This document shows positions 1-7,383 of a stretch of DNA of 11,509 nucleotides, one piece after another. The notes beneath the pieces were generated by a model. That model was not told the DNA's origin and searched no databases. It saw only the letters and a program-made list of their open reading frames with translations. The stretch is from assembly GCA_021812735.1 (NCBI GenBank), contig JAKAMV010000221.1, forward strand, positions 1 through 11,509, written 5' to 3'. This stretch comes from Chloroflexota bacterium. GTDB taxonomy: Bacteria; Chloroflexota; Limnocylindria; Limnocylindrales; CSP1-4. A program made the position numbers and the translations under genes. The number at the start of each line of letters is the position of its first letter. The first letter of the stretch is position 1.

Positions 1-1355
<1,355 letters not shown>

Positions 1356-1508
1356 CTACCCACTGTCGGTGGCCCCGTGCATACGCCGCGGTACAATCCG
1401 CCCAGGCACGCTGCGCCTCAGGCGATGAAGCCCGCCTGTCGCATTCGGCGACGATCCGCGGTCCGCTGCTGACGGCTTCTGCCTCGATCCGTGCGGGAGA
1501 GGTGGAAG

Positions 1509-1598
1509 ATGTCTCGGTCTCTTGTGAGGACCCTTGCAACCGCGACGCAGGCGGGCGCCTGCCGTCAACCCGGCGCTTGCCGTTGGACCCGACGATGA
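1509..1598 (+). CDS. Possible 29-residue leader peptide, ATGA-overlapping the zinc-ribbon gene
   Basis: An ATG at 1509 preceded by a purine-rich GGGAGAGG opens a 29-codon frame whose TGA (1596-1598) overlaps the next ATG (1595) as ATGA. The downstream gene has no strong Shine-Dalgarno, so translation could be coupled to this ORF. The peptide carries two GACR tetrapeptides separated by QP, encoded by near-identical 12-mers at 1554-1565 and 1572-1583. No family was recognised. It may be a leader peptide or a chance ORF in GC-rich DNA; the evidence is ribosome-site placement and overlap only. Confidence 0.3.
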   Translation: MSRSLVRTLATATQAGACRQPGACRWTRR

Positions 1599-2071
1599 CG
1601 GCTCCCTCCCGGGTCTGCCCGGCCTGTTACGCCATCAATCCATGGGTGGCGGACGTCTGTGTCCGCTGCGGCGCGTCGTTGGAGCGTGCCGAGGCATTCG
1701 ACGAGCGGCTGCTGTGGGCGCTCGACCATCCCGATACGGCCACCGCCGAGCTCGCCGCTCGCCTGCTCGCGGCGCGTCGCGAGCGCCGTGCCATCGAGCC
1801 GCTCGGGCAGCTCCTGCAGAGTGCCGATCCGTACCGGGCAGCCGCTGCGGCGCGCGCCCTGCTGGCGTTTGCCGGCGACCCGGCCGCCGACGTCCTGATC
1901 GCGGAGGCGCGTCGGCACCCGTCGGTGATGGTGCGTCGGGCGGTCGACCCGGGCGCCGAGACTGCGGCGCGGGGAGCCGAGCGCGGTCTTCCGGTCCGCG
2001 ACGCCCGTGCCGCGCCGATGGTCGCGGCTGCCCCAGAGCCACGGGCAGGACGACGGGGCGCGCGACGATGA
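1595..2071 (+). CDS. Zinc-ribbon plus HEAT-like repeat protein, unknown function
   Basis: A 158-residue protein in this reading. Residues 8-25 hold C8PAC11 and C22VRC25 followed by glycine, a four-cysteine zinc ribbon. Residues about 33-116 are alanine- and leucine-rich helices (AIEPLGQLLQSADPYRAAAA and RHPSVMVRRAV) that resemble HEAT or PBS-lyase repeats, which usually mediate protein-protein contact. No catalytic motif or membrane segment is seen. The ATG at 1595 is chosen because it begins just before the ribbon and overlaps the stop of a small upstream ORF as ATGA. Its own stop overlaps the next start as ATGA, so the two genes are almost certainly co-translated. After about residue 117 the reading becomes Arg/Ala/Pro-rich and G+C at third positions falls to about 69%, while another frame reaches about 95% over 1945-2065. 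The C terminus may therefore be frame-shifted. Confidence 0.7.
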   Translation: MTAPSRVCPACYAINPWVADVCVRCGASLERAEAFDERLLWALDHPDTATAELAARLLAARRERRAIEPLGQLLQSADPYRAAAAARALLAFAGDPAADVLIAEARRHPSVMVRRAVDPGAETAARGAERGLPVRDARAAPMVAAAPEPRAGRRGARR

Positions 2072-3459
2072 GCGTGGAACTCGTCGTCGACGAGGCGTTG
2101 GGCCCGGGGCTGGAGATTGCCGTGCAAACCGGTGTCCCACGGGTCGTCGGGACGCGTACCGACGGCCTCTGGTTGGGGCTCGACCGGGCCCACGTCGTCG
2201 ACTCCGATGCGGGTCGCGGCGCCGAGCTCGCGGCCGTCGTGGCCCTGCCGGCCTCCAGCTTCGCCGGCTGCCACGTGGTCGCCGAGCTCGACGGCGCGCT
2301 CGTCGACGGCGAACGGACAGTGGCAGTCGCGCATGTCGCCGGTCAGCCGCTGCCGCCCGAGGCCGTCGTCCGGACCGTGGCCCGTGTCACACCCGGCGCG
2401 CGCTGGCTGGGCGCCGCTGAGACGGAACGGGTCGTCCACGAGGCGCGCCAGCGGTTCCGTATTCGCCGTCAGGAGGGCCGCATCCTGGGCGGTAGGGCAT
2501 GGCAGCCGCCCGCCGCCGCCGATCCCGGCCAGCGGCGGTTCACCACGCCCCACTCGAGCCCAGAGTACCGGCTCGATCGGCTGCCGCCGCGCTTCATCCG
2601 TGGGCTCGAGGGGCTCCTCGACGACGATGAGCGGATCCTCTACGCGATCGAACGGCCGCCGGACTCGGTGCGGGCCCGTCGGCTGGCCCTCGGGCGCGGC
2701 GGCGCGGAGCGCCGGGCGGGGCTGCTGCTCCTCTCCGACCGCCAGCTGATCTGGATGGTCGACCACCTGCCGCCCGACCGCTATCTGTTCGACTGGGGCG
2801 TGGATGCCCGGCTGGTCGCGCTCGAGGCCCTGCGGGACGTCCGGTTGAGCGGGCAGGATCCCGTCGAGGTGCACGTGGCGACTGCCGGCGGCGGCTCGAC
2901 GTTCGCCCTGCCCGGGGAGCTGCGCGAGGAGGCCGAGGTGTTGCGGGATCTCCTGCGCCGCTTCCTGCCCAGCGGCTCTGGCCTCGCGCTGGTCCGGCGC
3001 TACGAGCCGGCGGCATTGGACTTCGATCAGGGGCCGGCCCGGCTCTTCGGACAGACGGAGGAGGCACTCGCCCAGGTCGCGATGCTGCGCGAACGCTTGG
3101 CGCCCGAACCGCTCCTGGGCGCGTTCTACGCGCCGCGCCGCGAAGGCGTGCCGACCGCGGCCACGGTCGCGCTGACGGCAACCCGCTTCGCGCTGCTCCG
3201 GCCGCGCGAATGGGCGGAGATCGATCTGGCCCGCCTGCGTGACGTCGCGATGACGCTCTCGCCGCTGATCGGGCGGGTCGAGCTCAGTGAGGCCGGCTCC
3301 GATCGGGATCGCCGTGCGCTGGCGTTCTCGTACCCGGCCACCACGGCGTCCAGCGCGACGGCGCTGCTGCGACTCTTGCGCCGTGCCTGGGCGGATCGTG
3401 CATCGAGCAGCGCATCCGGCGACGAGGCGCGCGCGGCGCGGAGCGAGCGGGTCGCCTGA
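2068..3459 (+). CDS. Uncharacterised protein with two PH-like segments
   Basis: A 463-residue cytoplasmic-looking protein with no signal peptide or membrane helix. The ATG at 2068 overlaps the upstream TGA as ATGA. There is no good Shine-Dalgarno, so re-initiation from the upstream gene is likely. The frame is open further upstream but codon use there is not coding-like. Residues 1-145 form a beta-rich N-terminal part I do not recognise. Residues about 187-300 (DDERILYAIE, then LLLLSDRQLIWMVD and LVALEALRDVRL) have the pattern of a bacterial PH-like domain: a 'how much signal' strand, a 'can you read it' strand, then a closing helix. Residues about 345-440 (EPLLGAFYAP, TATRFALLRPREWAEIDLARL) look like a second copy. 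The C-terminal 20 residues are Ala/Ser/Arg-rich. The PH-like reading is pattern recognition only. Pairing with a zinc-ribbon/HEAT protein suggests a two-component scaffold or sensing unit, but no function can be assigned. Confidence 0.75.
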   Translation: MSVELVVDEALGPGLEIAVQTGVPRVVGTRTDGLWLGLDRAHVVDSDAGRGAELAAVVALPASSFAGCHVVAELDGALVDGERTVAVAHVAGQPLPPEAVVRTVARVTPGARWLGAAETERVVHEARQRFRIRRQEGRILGGRAWQPPAAADPGQRRFTTPHSSPEYRLDRLPPRFIRGLEGLLDDDERILYAIERPPDSVRARRLALGRGGAERRAGLLLLSDRQLIWMVDHLPPDRYLFDWGVDARLVALEALRDVRLSGQDPVEVHVATAGGGSTFALPGELREEAEVLRDLLRRFLPSGSGLALVRRYEPAALDFDQGPARLFGQTEEALAQVAMLRERLAPEPLLGAFYAPRREGVPTAATVALTATRFALLRPREWAEIDLARLRDVAMTLSPLIGRVELSEAGSDRDRRALAFSYPATTASSATALLRLLRRAWADRASSSASGDEARAARSERVA

Positions 3460-3480
3460 GCAGGGCTACGATCCGAGACG

Positions 3481-3540
3481 GCCACGGCCACGGCCACGGC
3501 CACGGCCACGGCCACGGCCACGGCCACGGCCACGGCTACG
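3481..3540. repeat. Tandem hexamer array, (GCCACG)9 plus one variant unit
   Basis: Positions 3481-3534 are nine exact copies of GCCACG, followed by one variant copy GCTACG at 3535-3540 and preceded by a diverged GAGACG at 3475-3480. The array sits in the 97-base gap between two convergent genes, 21 bases after the plus-strand stop and 16 bases before the minus-strand stop, so it encodes no annotated protein. Perfect identity suggests recent expansion by replication slippage. Every unit junction contains GGCC, so the array can fold on itself and might slow transcription from both sides. No terminator-like T tract accompanies it. Confidence 0.9.
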
Positions 3541-3556
3541 GCGGGCGACTCGACGC

Positions 3557-4345
3557 TCAGGTCAGGTAACGCAGGATCAGCTCCCAGCCGCCGCACCACC
3601 CGATCGCGCCGAGCAGCGCGGCGCGATCGGCGTCGCTCTCCGTGCCGCGTGTCGCCCAGCCGAACGAGCGCGCGTAGGCATGCAGATGGTAGACGAGCTC
3701 CTGCACCGTCGCACGCTGCACAGCGAGGTCCACCGCGGAGCGCGCGGTCAAGTCGGCGATCAGGTGGGGGCGACAGCGCAGCGGCCCCCCCGAGCCGGAA
3801 CAGCGCCCACACACCCAGGGTTGCCAATGCGGCCGTAGCACGGCCGCGAGACCGCGCAAGGGAGCCAGGTCGCGGGCCGCGCCGACCAGCGAGGCCGCCG
3901 TGGCAGGGGCTTGGGCGGCGGCGGTCAGCCCGTCGGCGCACAGCAGGCAGGGTTCGGACGGTTGCAGGGCCGCGATCGTGCGCCAGCGGCCGTTGACACG
4001 GCGCGGCTCGAGCGCCCCGGCCGCACGTTCCATCAGGTCCTCGTACAGGATCGCCGGCGCGAAGAGCCAGCCGTGGTAGATCGACGCCTCGACGGCCACG
4101 AACCCGAGGCTGTGACGCGGGCACATGCCCCATGCCGCCCAGAGTCGCGCCCGTACCTCGGGATCCTGCATCGAGCTGGCGCTGAACCAGGCGAGGACGA
4201 GGATCTCCTGGTCGCCCAGTGGGTGCGCGCCCGGTGGCTGATCGTCGTGCTGGTGCGGGCGATCTGGCGCAGCCTCTCGTGATGTCGCGCCGACTCGACC
4301 CATCCCGGCACCGTGAAATCCGGGGACATCCTGACGTGACACCAT
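3557..4345 (-). CDS. Cys/His-rich protein of unknown function, probably frame-shifted near the N terminus
   Basis: This reading gives 262 residues. Cysteines come in pairs or with histidine: MCPRH at 74-78, C133LLC136, C179GRC182 and C191RPH194, an arrangement suited to metal binding. It resembles the DUF6062-type proteins I recall from Chloroflexota (a DP..R..L segment, a CP.H motif, then AILYEDL); that assignment is tentative. No catalytic motif, signal peptide or membrane helix is seen. The ATG at 4345 has a good Shine-Dalgarno GGAGG (4353-4357) at 7 bases. However, residues 1-43 use G/C at only about 60% of third positions, whereas the overlapping frame from 4329 reaches about 89%. From about 4215 downward the annotated frame is above 85%. 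So the true N terminus probably lies in the other frame (MSPDFTVPGWVESARHHERL...), and one base is missing around 4210-4235, either in the genome or in the assembly. It is convergent with the PH-like gene and divergent from the PTS operon. Confidence 0.6.
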   Translation of the reverse strand: MVSRQDVPGFHGAGMGRVGATSREAAPDRPHQHDDQPPGAHPLGDQEILVLAWFSASSMQDPEVRARLWAAWGMCPRHSLGFVAVEASIYHGWLFAPAILYEDLMERAAGALEPRRVNGRWRTIAALQPSEPCLLCADGLTAAAQAPATAASLVGAARDLAPLRGLAAVLRPHWQPWVCGRCSGSGGPLRCRPHLIADLTARSAVDLAVQRATVQELVYHLHAYARSFGWATRGTESDADRAALLGAIGWCGGWELILRYLT

Positions 4346-4686
4346 GCCGCGACCTCCGCCTCGTCCAGAGGTAGAGACCGTCAGCGGTGGTAACCGCAGA
4401 TCGTGGTACGCCAACAGGCGGGCCTCATCGCCTCACGCAGTGTATGCCGGTGGCGCTGCCGCAGCGTTGCGGACCCATGGCGGCCGGGAACGGCCGGACG
4501 GCAAGCCGCGATGGCCGTCTCGCGGCGCCGGTGCGAGGCCTGATGGACCAATGGCACGACGGCGCACGGCCCATTGCCTTCTTGCGTATGCTGAAATCGA
4601 GTGCTCACGGCGCGCTCAGAGCCAAGAACGCTTGCTCCACGGCGGGCGGGTGGGCCAAGACGATGCTTTTCAAAGCGCGGGTGTCG
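4346..4686. other. Divergent region upstream of the PTS operon, with structured leader sequence
   Basis: A 341-base gap between the Cys/His-rich gene (minus) and PTS EIIA (plus). Three short perfect stem-loops follow each other at 4454-4526, and a 12-base palindrome-like element GCTTTTCAAAGC sits at 4665-4676, just before the EIIA start. A TATGCT box at 4587-4592 could be a -10 element but lacks a clear -35. A plus-strand frame is open through much of the region, but nothing in it looks like a protein domain before EIIA. Confidence 0.5.
4454..4526 (+). promoter_or_regulatory. Cluster of three hairpins in the presumed PTS leader
   Basis: Perfect arms, in order: CGCTG and CAGCG around CCG (4454-4466); CGGCCG and CGGCCG around GGAA (4481-4496); GCCGCGA and TCGCGGC around an 8-base loop (4505-4526). 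The group lies 160 or more bases before the EIIA start. It may be a structured 5' leader or a regulator-binding cluster. I cannot match it to a known riboswitch or to the antiterminator sites used by PTS-controlled antiterminators. Confidence 0.3.
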
Positions 4687-5175
4687 ATGTCGGAGCTGGG
4701 TAGTTTGTCGACCCTGCTGCCGGTGGACGCGGTCCTGCTCAGGCAGGAGGCGCCTGATTGGCGCGCCGCTGTTCGGCTGGCGGGCCGCGCGTTGACCACG
4801 AGCGGCGCCACGGACGCGACATATGCGGACGAGATGATCGCGACCGTCGAAGCGCTCGGCCCCTACATTGTGATTGCCCCGGGGGTCGCCCTGGCCCACG
4901 CCCGGCCGTCCCCGGCTGTTCGCCGTACGGGGCTCAGCTGGGTCGGGTTGGCCACGCCCGTGCCCTTCGGCCACCCGCAGAACGATCCAGTCCGCCTCGT
5001 GGTCGGGCTTGCCGCACGCAACGACGAGGACCACATCGCGGCGCTCGCGACCCTGGCCGAGTTGCTCGCGGACGAGGCGCGGCGCGCCGAGCTCGAACGG
5101 GCCCCTACCCCGGCCGCCCTGCATGCGCTCATCGTGGCCTACGAGCAGATCCAGGTGGTCCCGGAGACGGCATGA
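4687..5175 (+). CDS. PTS sugar transporter EIIA (mannitol/fructose/ascorbate type)
   Basis: A cytoplasmic phosphocarrier of 162 residues that takes phosphate from HPr and passes it to EIIB. The diagnostic segment is PYIVIAPGVALAHARP (residues 59-74), in which His71 corresponds to the phosphorylated histidine of the EIIA type-2 family. A second conserved block, HIAALATLAELL (116-127), follows GLAARNDED. Length fits a single EIIA domain (about 150 residues). The start is uncertain: ATG 4687 matches the expected domain beginning, but GTG 4681 and ATG 4663 are in frame and none has a strong Shine-Dalgarno. It is first in a plus-strand A-B-C set, with 43 bases to EIIB. The next two genes are ascorbate-type, so this is most likely UlaC/SgaA-like; the real sugar is not known. 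EI and HPr are not in the window. Confidence 0.9.
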   Translation: MSELGSLSTLLPVDAVLLRQEAPDWRAAVRLAGRALTTSGATDATYADEMIATVEALGPYIVIAPGVALAHARPSPAVRRTGLSWVGLATPVPFGHPQNDPVRLVVGLAARNDEDHIAALATLAELLADEARRAELERAPTPAALHALIVAYEQIQVVPETA

Positions 5176-5218
5176 CCCGGCCATTCGTCGGTCGGTAGGA
5201 AAGGAGGCGATTGCCCCG

Positions 5219-5497
5219 TTGAAGATCCTCACCGTGTGCGGCATGGGCCTGGGCAGCGGGCTGTTGTTGCGGATGCAGGTGGAGAAAGCGCTGCGGCAGC
5301 TCGGTGTGCAGGCCGACGTCGAGGTCTCCGACATGGGATCGGCGCGCGCGATGGCCCGCACGGCCGACCTGATCGTGACCTCGCCGGAGCTCGCGCAGCA
5401 GTTGGGAGACGTCCAGCGTCCGATCGTCACGATCGTCAACTTCATCAGTCTGCCGGAGATGGTCACGAAGCTGGGCGCGCAGCTCGGCAAGGGTTAG
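5219..5497 (+). CDS. PTS sugar transporter EIIB (ascorbate/lactose-cellobiose-like fold)
   Basis: A small cytoplasmic phosphocarrier of 92 residues that receives phosphate from EIIA on a cysteine and donates it to the sugar moving through EIIC. Cys7 in the N-terminal loop TVCGMGLGSG is the expected phosphorylation site of this family. The rest (ADVEVSDMGSARAMARTADL, then SPELAQQL and PIVTIVNFIS) follows the usual alternating fold, and the length is close to UlaB (about 100). There is no ATG that fits: the start is TTG 5219, placed by the conserved N terminus. A strong Shine-Dalgarno GGAGG (5203-5207) is present but 11 bases away, longer than ideal, so initiation may be modest. Confidence 0.9.
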   Translation: MKILTVCGMGLGSGLLLRMQVEKALRQLGVQADVEVSDMGSARAMARTADLIVTSPELAQQLGDVQRPIVTIVNFISLPEMVTKLGAQLGKG

Positions 5498-5504
5498 GGA
5501 CGGT

Positions 5505-5522
5505 GGCCGCCTCGTGGCGGCC
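5505..5522 (+). promoter_or_regulatory. GC-rich hairpin between EIIB and EIIC
   Basis: GGCCGCC (5505-5511) and GGCGGCC (5516-5522) pair perfectly around the loop TCGT. The stem begins 7 bases after the EIIB stop and ends 3 bases before the EIIC Shine-Dalgarno. Such a placement could set the relative amount of EIIC by mRNA stability or ribosome access. No T tract follows, so a terminator is unlikely. Confidence 0.6.
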
Positions 5523-5525
5523 GTG

Positions 5526-5530
5526 GGAGG
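5526..5530 (+). promoter_or_regulatory. Shine-Dalgarno that selects the EIIC start
   Basis: GGAGG here abuts the TTG at 5531 with no spacer, too close to serve it, but lies 6 bases before the in-frame TTG at 5537. That supports 5537 as the true start. Confidence 0.6.
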
Positions 5531-5536
5531 TTGAAG

Positions 5537-7018
5537 TTGGATCCGATCAGCTATCTATTCACCTGGATCTCCCAGGAAGTCTTCGGCAAGCCGGCCTATC
5601 TCATCGGGATCATGACGGCCATTGGCCTCATCGCGTCCCGACGCGGCCTGGGCGACATCCTCGGCGGCACGCTCAAGGCCACCCTCGGCTACGTCATCCT
5701 GGCCGCGGGCGCCGGCATCGTGATCACCGCGCTGACCCCGTTCGGCGCGATCATCTTCGGGGCCACCGGCGCCAACGGCGTGGTACCGACGAACGAGGCG
5801 ATCACAGCCCTCGTCAATGCGAAGCCCGCGTTCGGCACCGATGTCGCCTACGCCATGTTCTTCGGCGTCATCCTCTCGCTTGTGATCGCTCGTCTGACGC
5901 CCCTGCGCTACATCTTCCTGACTGGCCACCACATGCTCTTCATGGCGACCGTCCTGACTGTGGTCTTGCTGAGCCAGAAGGCGACGGACGCCTTGGCCGT
6001 TGTCGGCGGCGCGGTGGGGCTTGCCACGATGATGGTCGTGATGCCCGCGTTCGCGCAGCCCTGGATGAAGAAGCTCACGGGTGGCCAGCCGATGGCGATC
6101 GGTCACTTCAACACATTGAGCTATATCACCTCTGGCTTCCTGGGCCAGTACGTCGGTAAAGGGAGCCGGAGCACCGAGGAACTCAACCTGCCCCAGACGC
6201 TCAAGTTCCTGCGCGACCCAATGGTCGGCACCGCGGTCTCGATGATCGTGCTCTACCTGCTCTTTGGCATCGCGCTGCTCTTGCGCGTCGGTGAGGCCGC
6301 TGCGATCAAAGCCGCGGGCGGCGGCGTAACGGGCGGTGTCGGCGGTTTCCTTGCCGCGCAGTTCGGCAACGCGCTCTCGTTCGGGGCCGGCGTCGCCGTG
6401 ATCCTACTCGGTGTTCGGACTATCCTCGGCGAGATCATCCCGGCCTTCTCGGGCATCGCCGAGCGCGTGGTGCCGGGGGCCGTTCCCGCCCTCGACATCC
6501 CAGTGACCTACACGTTTGCTCCGAACGCCGTGATCATTGGCTTCCTGATGAGTGTTCTCGGTGGGCTGGTCGGGTTCGTGGCCCTGAGCTTGGTCCTGAG
6601 CCCCTTGTTCGCGCTCCCGCTGATCCTGCCCGGCATGGTGCCGCACTTCTTCGACGGCGCGGGCGCGGGCGTCTTCGGCAATGCGACCGGCGGACGACGC
6701 GGCGCCGTCGTTGGCGGCTTCGTGAACGGCCTCATCATCACGTTCCTGGCGGCGATCCTGGTGCCCATCATGAGTGCGATCGGGTTCGTCAACACGACCT
6801 TTGGCGACTCCGATTTCCAGTGGTTCGGCATCGTCGTCGGCAATGTCGCGCGGCTTGGCGGCGTCACAGCCGTGATCGGCGTGATCGTGATCTCCGCGAT
6901 CCTCATCGCCGCCGCCAGTTGGTGGCAGCGCCACTACGTTGAAACGGGTTGGACCCCGGGCGAGGGCAACGTGCCCGCGCCCGTCGGCGCGGCGGGCGCG
7001 CCGACGCCAGCGAGGTAG
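5537..7018 (+). CDS. ulaA: PTS ascorbate-type EIIC membrane transporter
   Basis: A polytopic inner-membrane permease of 493 residues, the translocating subunit of a Ula/Sga-type PTS. It carries the sugar across the membrane while EIIB phosphorylates it. Many hydrophobic helices are seen from AYLIGIMTAIGLIA to VISAILIAAA. Family signatures are TGHHML (about 129-134), GHFNTLSY (about 189-196) and PHFFDGAGAGVFGNATGGRRG (about 369-389). The last is characteristic of UlaA-type EIIC. E. coli UlaA is about 465 residues; the extra length here is mainly a Pro/Ala-rich cytoplasmic tail after WWQRHYVETG. TTG 5537 is preferred over TTG 5531 by ribosome-site spacing. It is the last gene of the set, 39 bases after EIIB. 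The gene order A-B-C is the reverse of E. coli ulaA-B-C (EIIC, EIIB, EIIA). L-ascorbate itself is only a family-based guess, since no Ula catabolic genes are beside it. Confidence 0.95.
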   Translation: MDPISYLFTWISQEVFGKPAYLIGIMTAIGLIASRRGLGDILGGTLKATLGYVILAAGAGIVITALTPFGAIIFGATGANGVVPTNEAITALVNAKPAFGTDVAYAMFFGVILSLVIARLTPLRYIFLTGHHMLFMATVLTVVLLSQKATDALAVVGGAVGLATMMVVMPAFAQPWMKKLTGGQPMAIGHFNTLSYITSGFLGQYVGKGSRSTEELNLPQTLKFLRDPMVGTAVSMIVLYLLFGIALLLRVGEAAAIKAAGGGVTGGVGGFLAAQFGNALSFGAGVAVILLGVRTILGEIIPAFSGIAERVVPGAVPALDIPVTYTFAPNAVIIGFLMSVLGGLVGFVALSLVLSPLFALPLILPGMVPHFFDGAGAGVFGNATGGRRGAVVGGFVNGLIITFLAAILVPIMSAIGFVNTTFGDSDFQWFGIVVGNVARLGGVTAVIGVIVISAILIAAASWWQRHYVETGWTPGEGNVPAPVGAAGAPTPAR

Positions 7019-7028
7019 CTCACGTTCC

Positions 7029-7079
7029 GAGCCACCCGCGCGTGCGTCCGCTGCGTGGCGCCGCACGTGCAGGTGGCTC
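7029..7079. terminator. Candidate terminator hairpin after PTS EIIC
   Basis: GAGCCACC (7029-7036) and GGTGGCTC (7072-7079) are perfect inverted arms. Inside them GTGCG and CGCAC can extend the stem. It starts 10 bases after the EIIC stop. No T tract follows, so it may act as a 3' mRNA stabiliser or need Rho rather than being a classic intrinsic terminator. Confidence 0.4.
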
Positions 7080-7142
7080 CCCTCCAGGCCTCGGTTCCTC
7101 GGGGGACAGGCACGGTTGGAAGCAGATCAAGGACACGTACCC

Positions 7143-7174
7143 GCTCGGCGTGGGGCCAGTGCATCACGCCGAGC
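7143..7174. terminator. 10-bp perfect inverted repeat in the convergent region
   Basis: GCTCGGCGTG (7143-7152) and CACGCCGAGC (7165-7174) pair perfectly around a 12-base loop. It is about 125 bases past the EIIC stop and 210 bases past the SIS stop, so it could mark the transcript end for either operon. No T tract is present on either strand. Confidence 0.35.
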
Positions 7175-7383
7175 CGAGACGTCCGTGCGAGCGTCGTGGC
7201 CTGGGCGGCGCGCGGGTGCCCCGCCGGGTCCGACGGGGGACCGCCGACAGAGCCGGGAGGACAACAGCCGGGCCCACCACGCTCCCGTTGCCCGGGCGCA
7301 GGACGTCGCTTCGGCGCGATCAGTCGACGCACCTCGTTGTGCCCGAGCCAGCAGAAGCCGAGGTGCTTGAGCTCCCGCCATGG

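Larger units (their letters stand above)
7019..7383. other. Convergent intergenic region between PTS EIIC and the SIS gene
   Basis: A 365-base gap at the tails of two operons. I see two strong inverted repeats (7029-7079 and 7143-7174) and weaker GC-rich ones further right. I see no convincing complete gene. At the right edge, about 25 minus-strand codons directly after the SIS stop codon read like protein in the same frame. Confidence 0.6.

Noticed and set aside
1392..1397. TACAAT as a definite promoter -10 box for the zinc-ribbon unit
   Set aside because: No acceptable -35 element was found 16-18 bases upstream, so it is only mentioned under the intergenic region.
1627..2874. 415-codon minus-strand open frame opposite the zinc-ribbon and PH-like genes
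   Set aside because: It is antisense to two codon-biased plus-strand genes, has no recognisable domain, and long open frames are expected opposite GC-rich genes.
3481..3540. Hexamer array as a CRISPR array
   Set aside because: Units are 6 bases with no spacers, and there are no cas genes.
3126..4133. Minus-strand frame of 335 codons containing an Ala-Val dipeptide repeat
   Set aside because: The repeat is only the hexamer array read in one frame; the rest is antisense or out of frame to better-supported genes, with Arg/Ala-rich composition.
4454..4526. Known riboswitch or tRNA-like element in the PTS leader
   Set aside because: The stems are short and separate, with no conserved core or cloverleaf that I can match.
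4381..5490. 369-codon minus-strand frame across the PTS leader, EIIA and EIIB
   Set aside because: EIIA and EIIB on the other strand have clear family motifs; this frame shows none.
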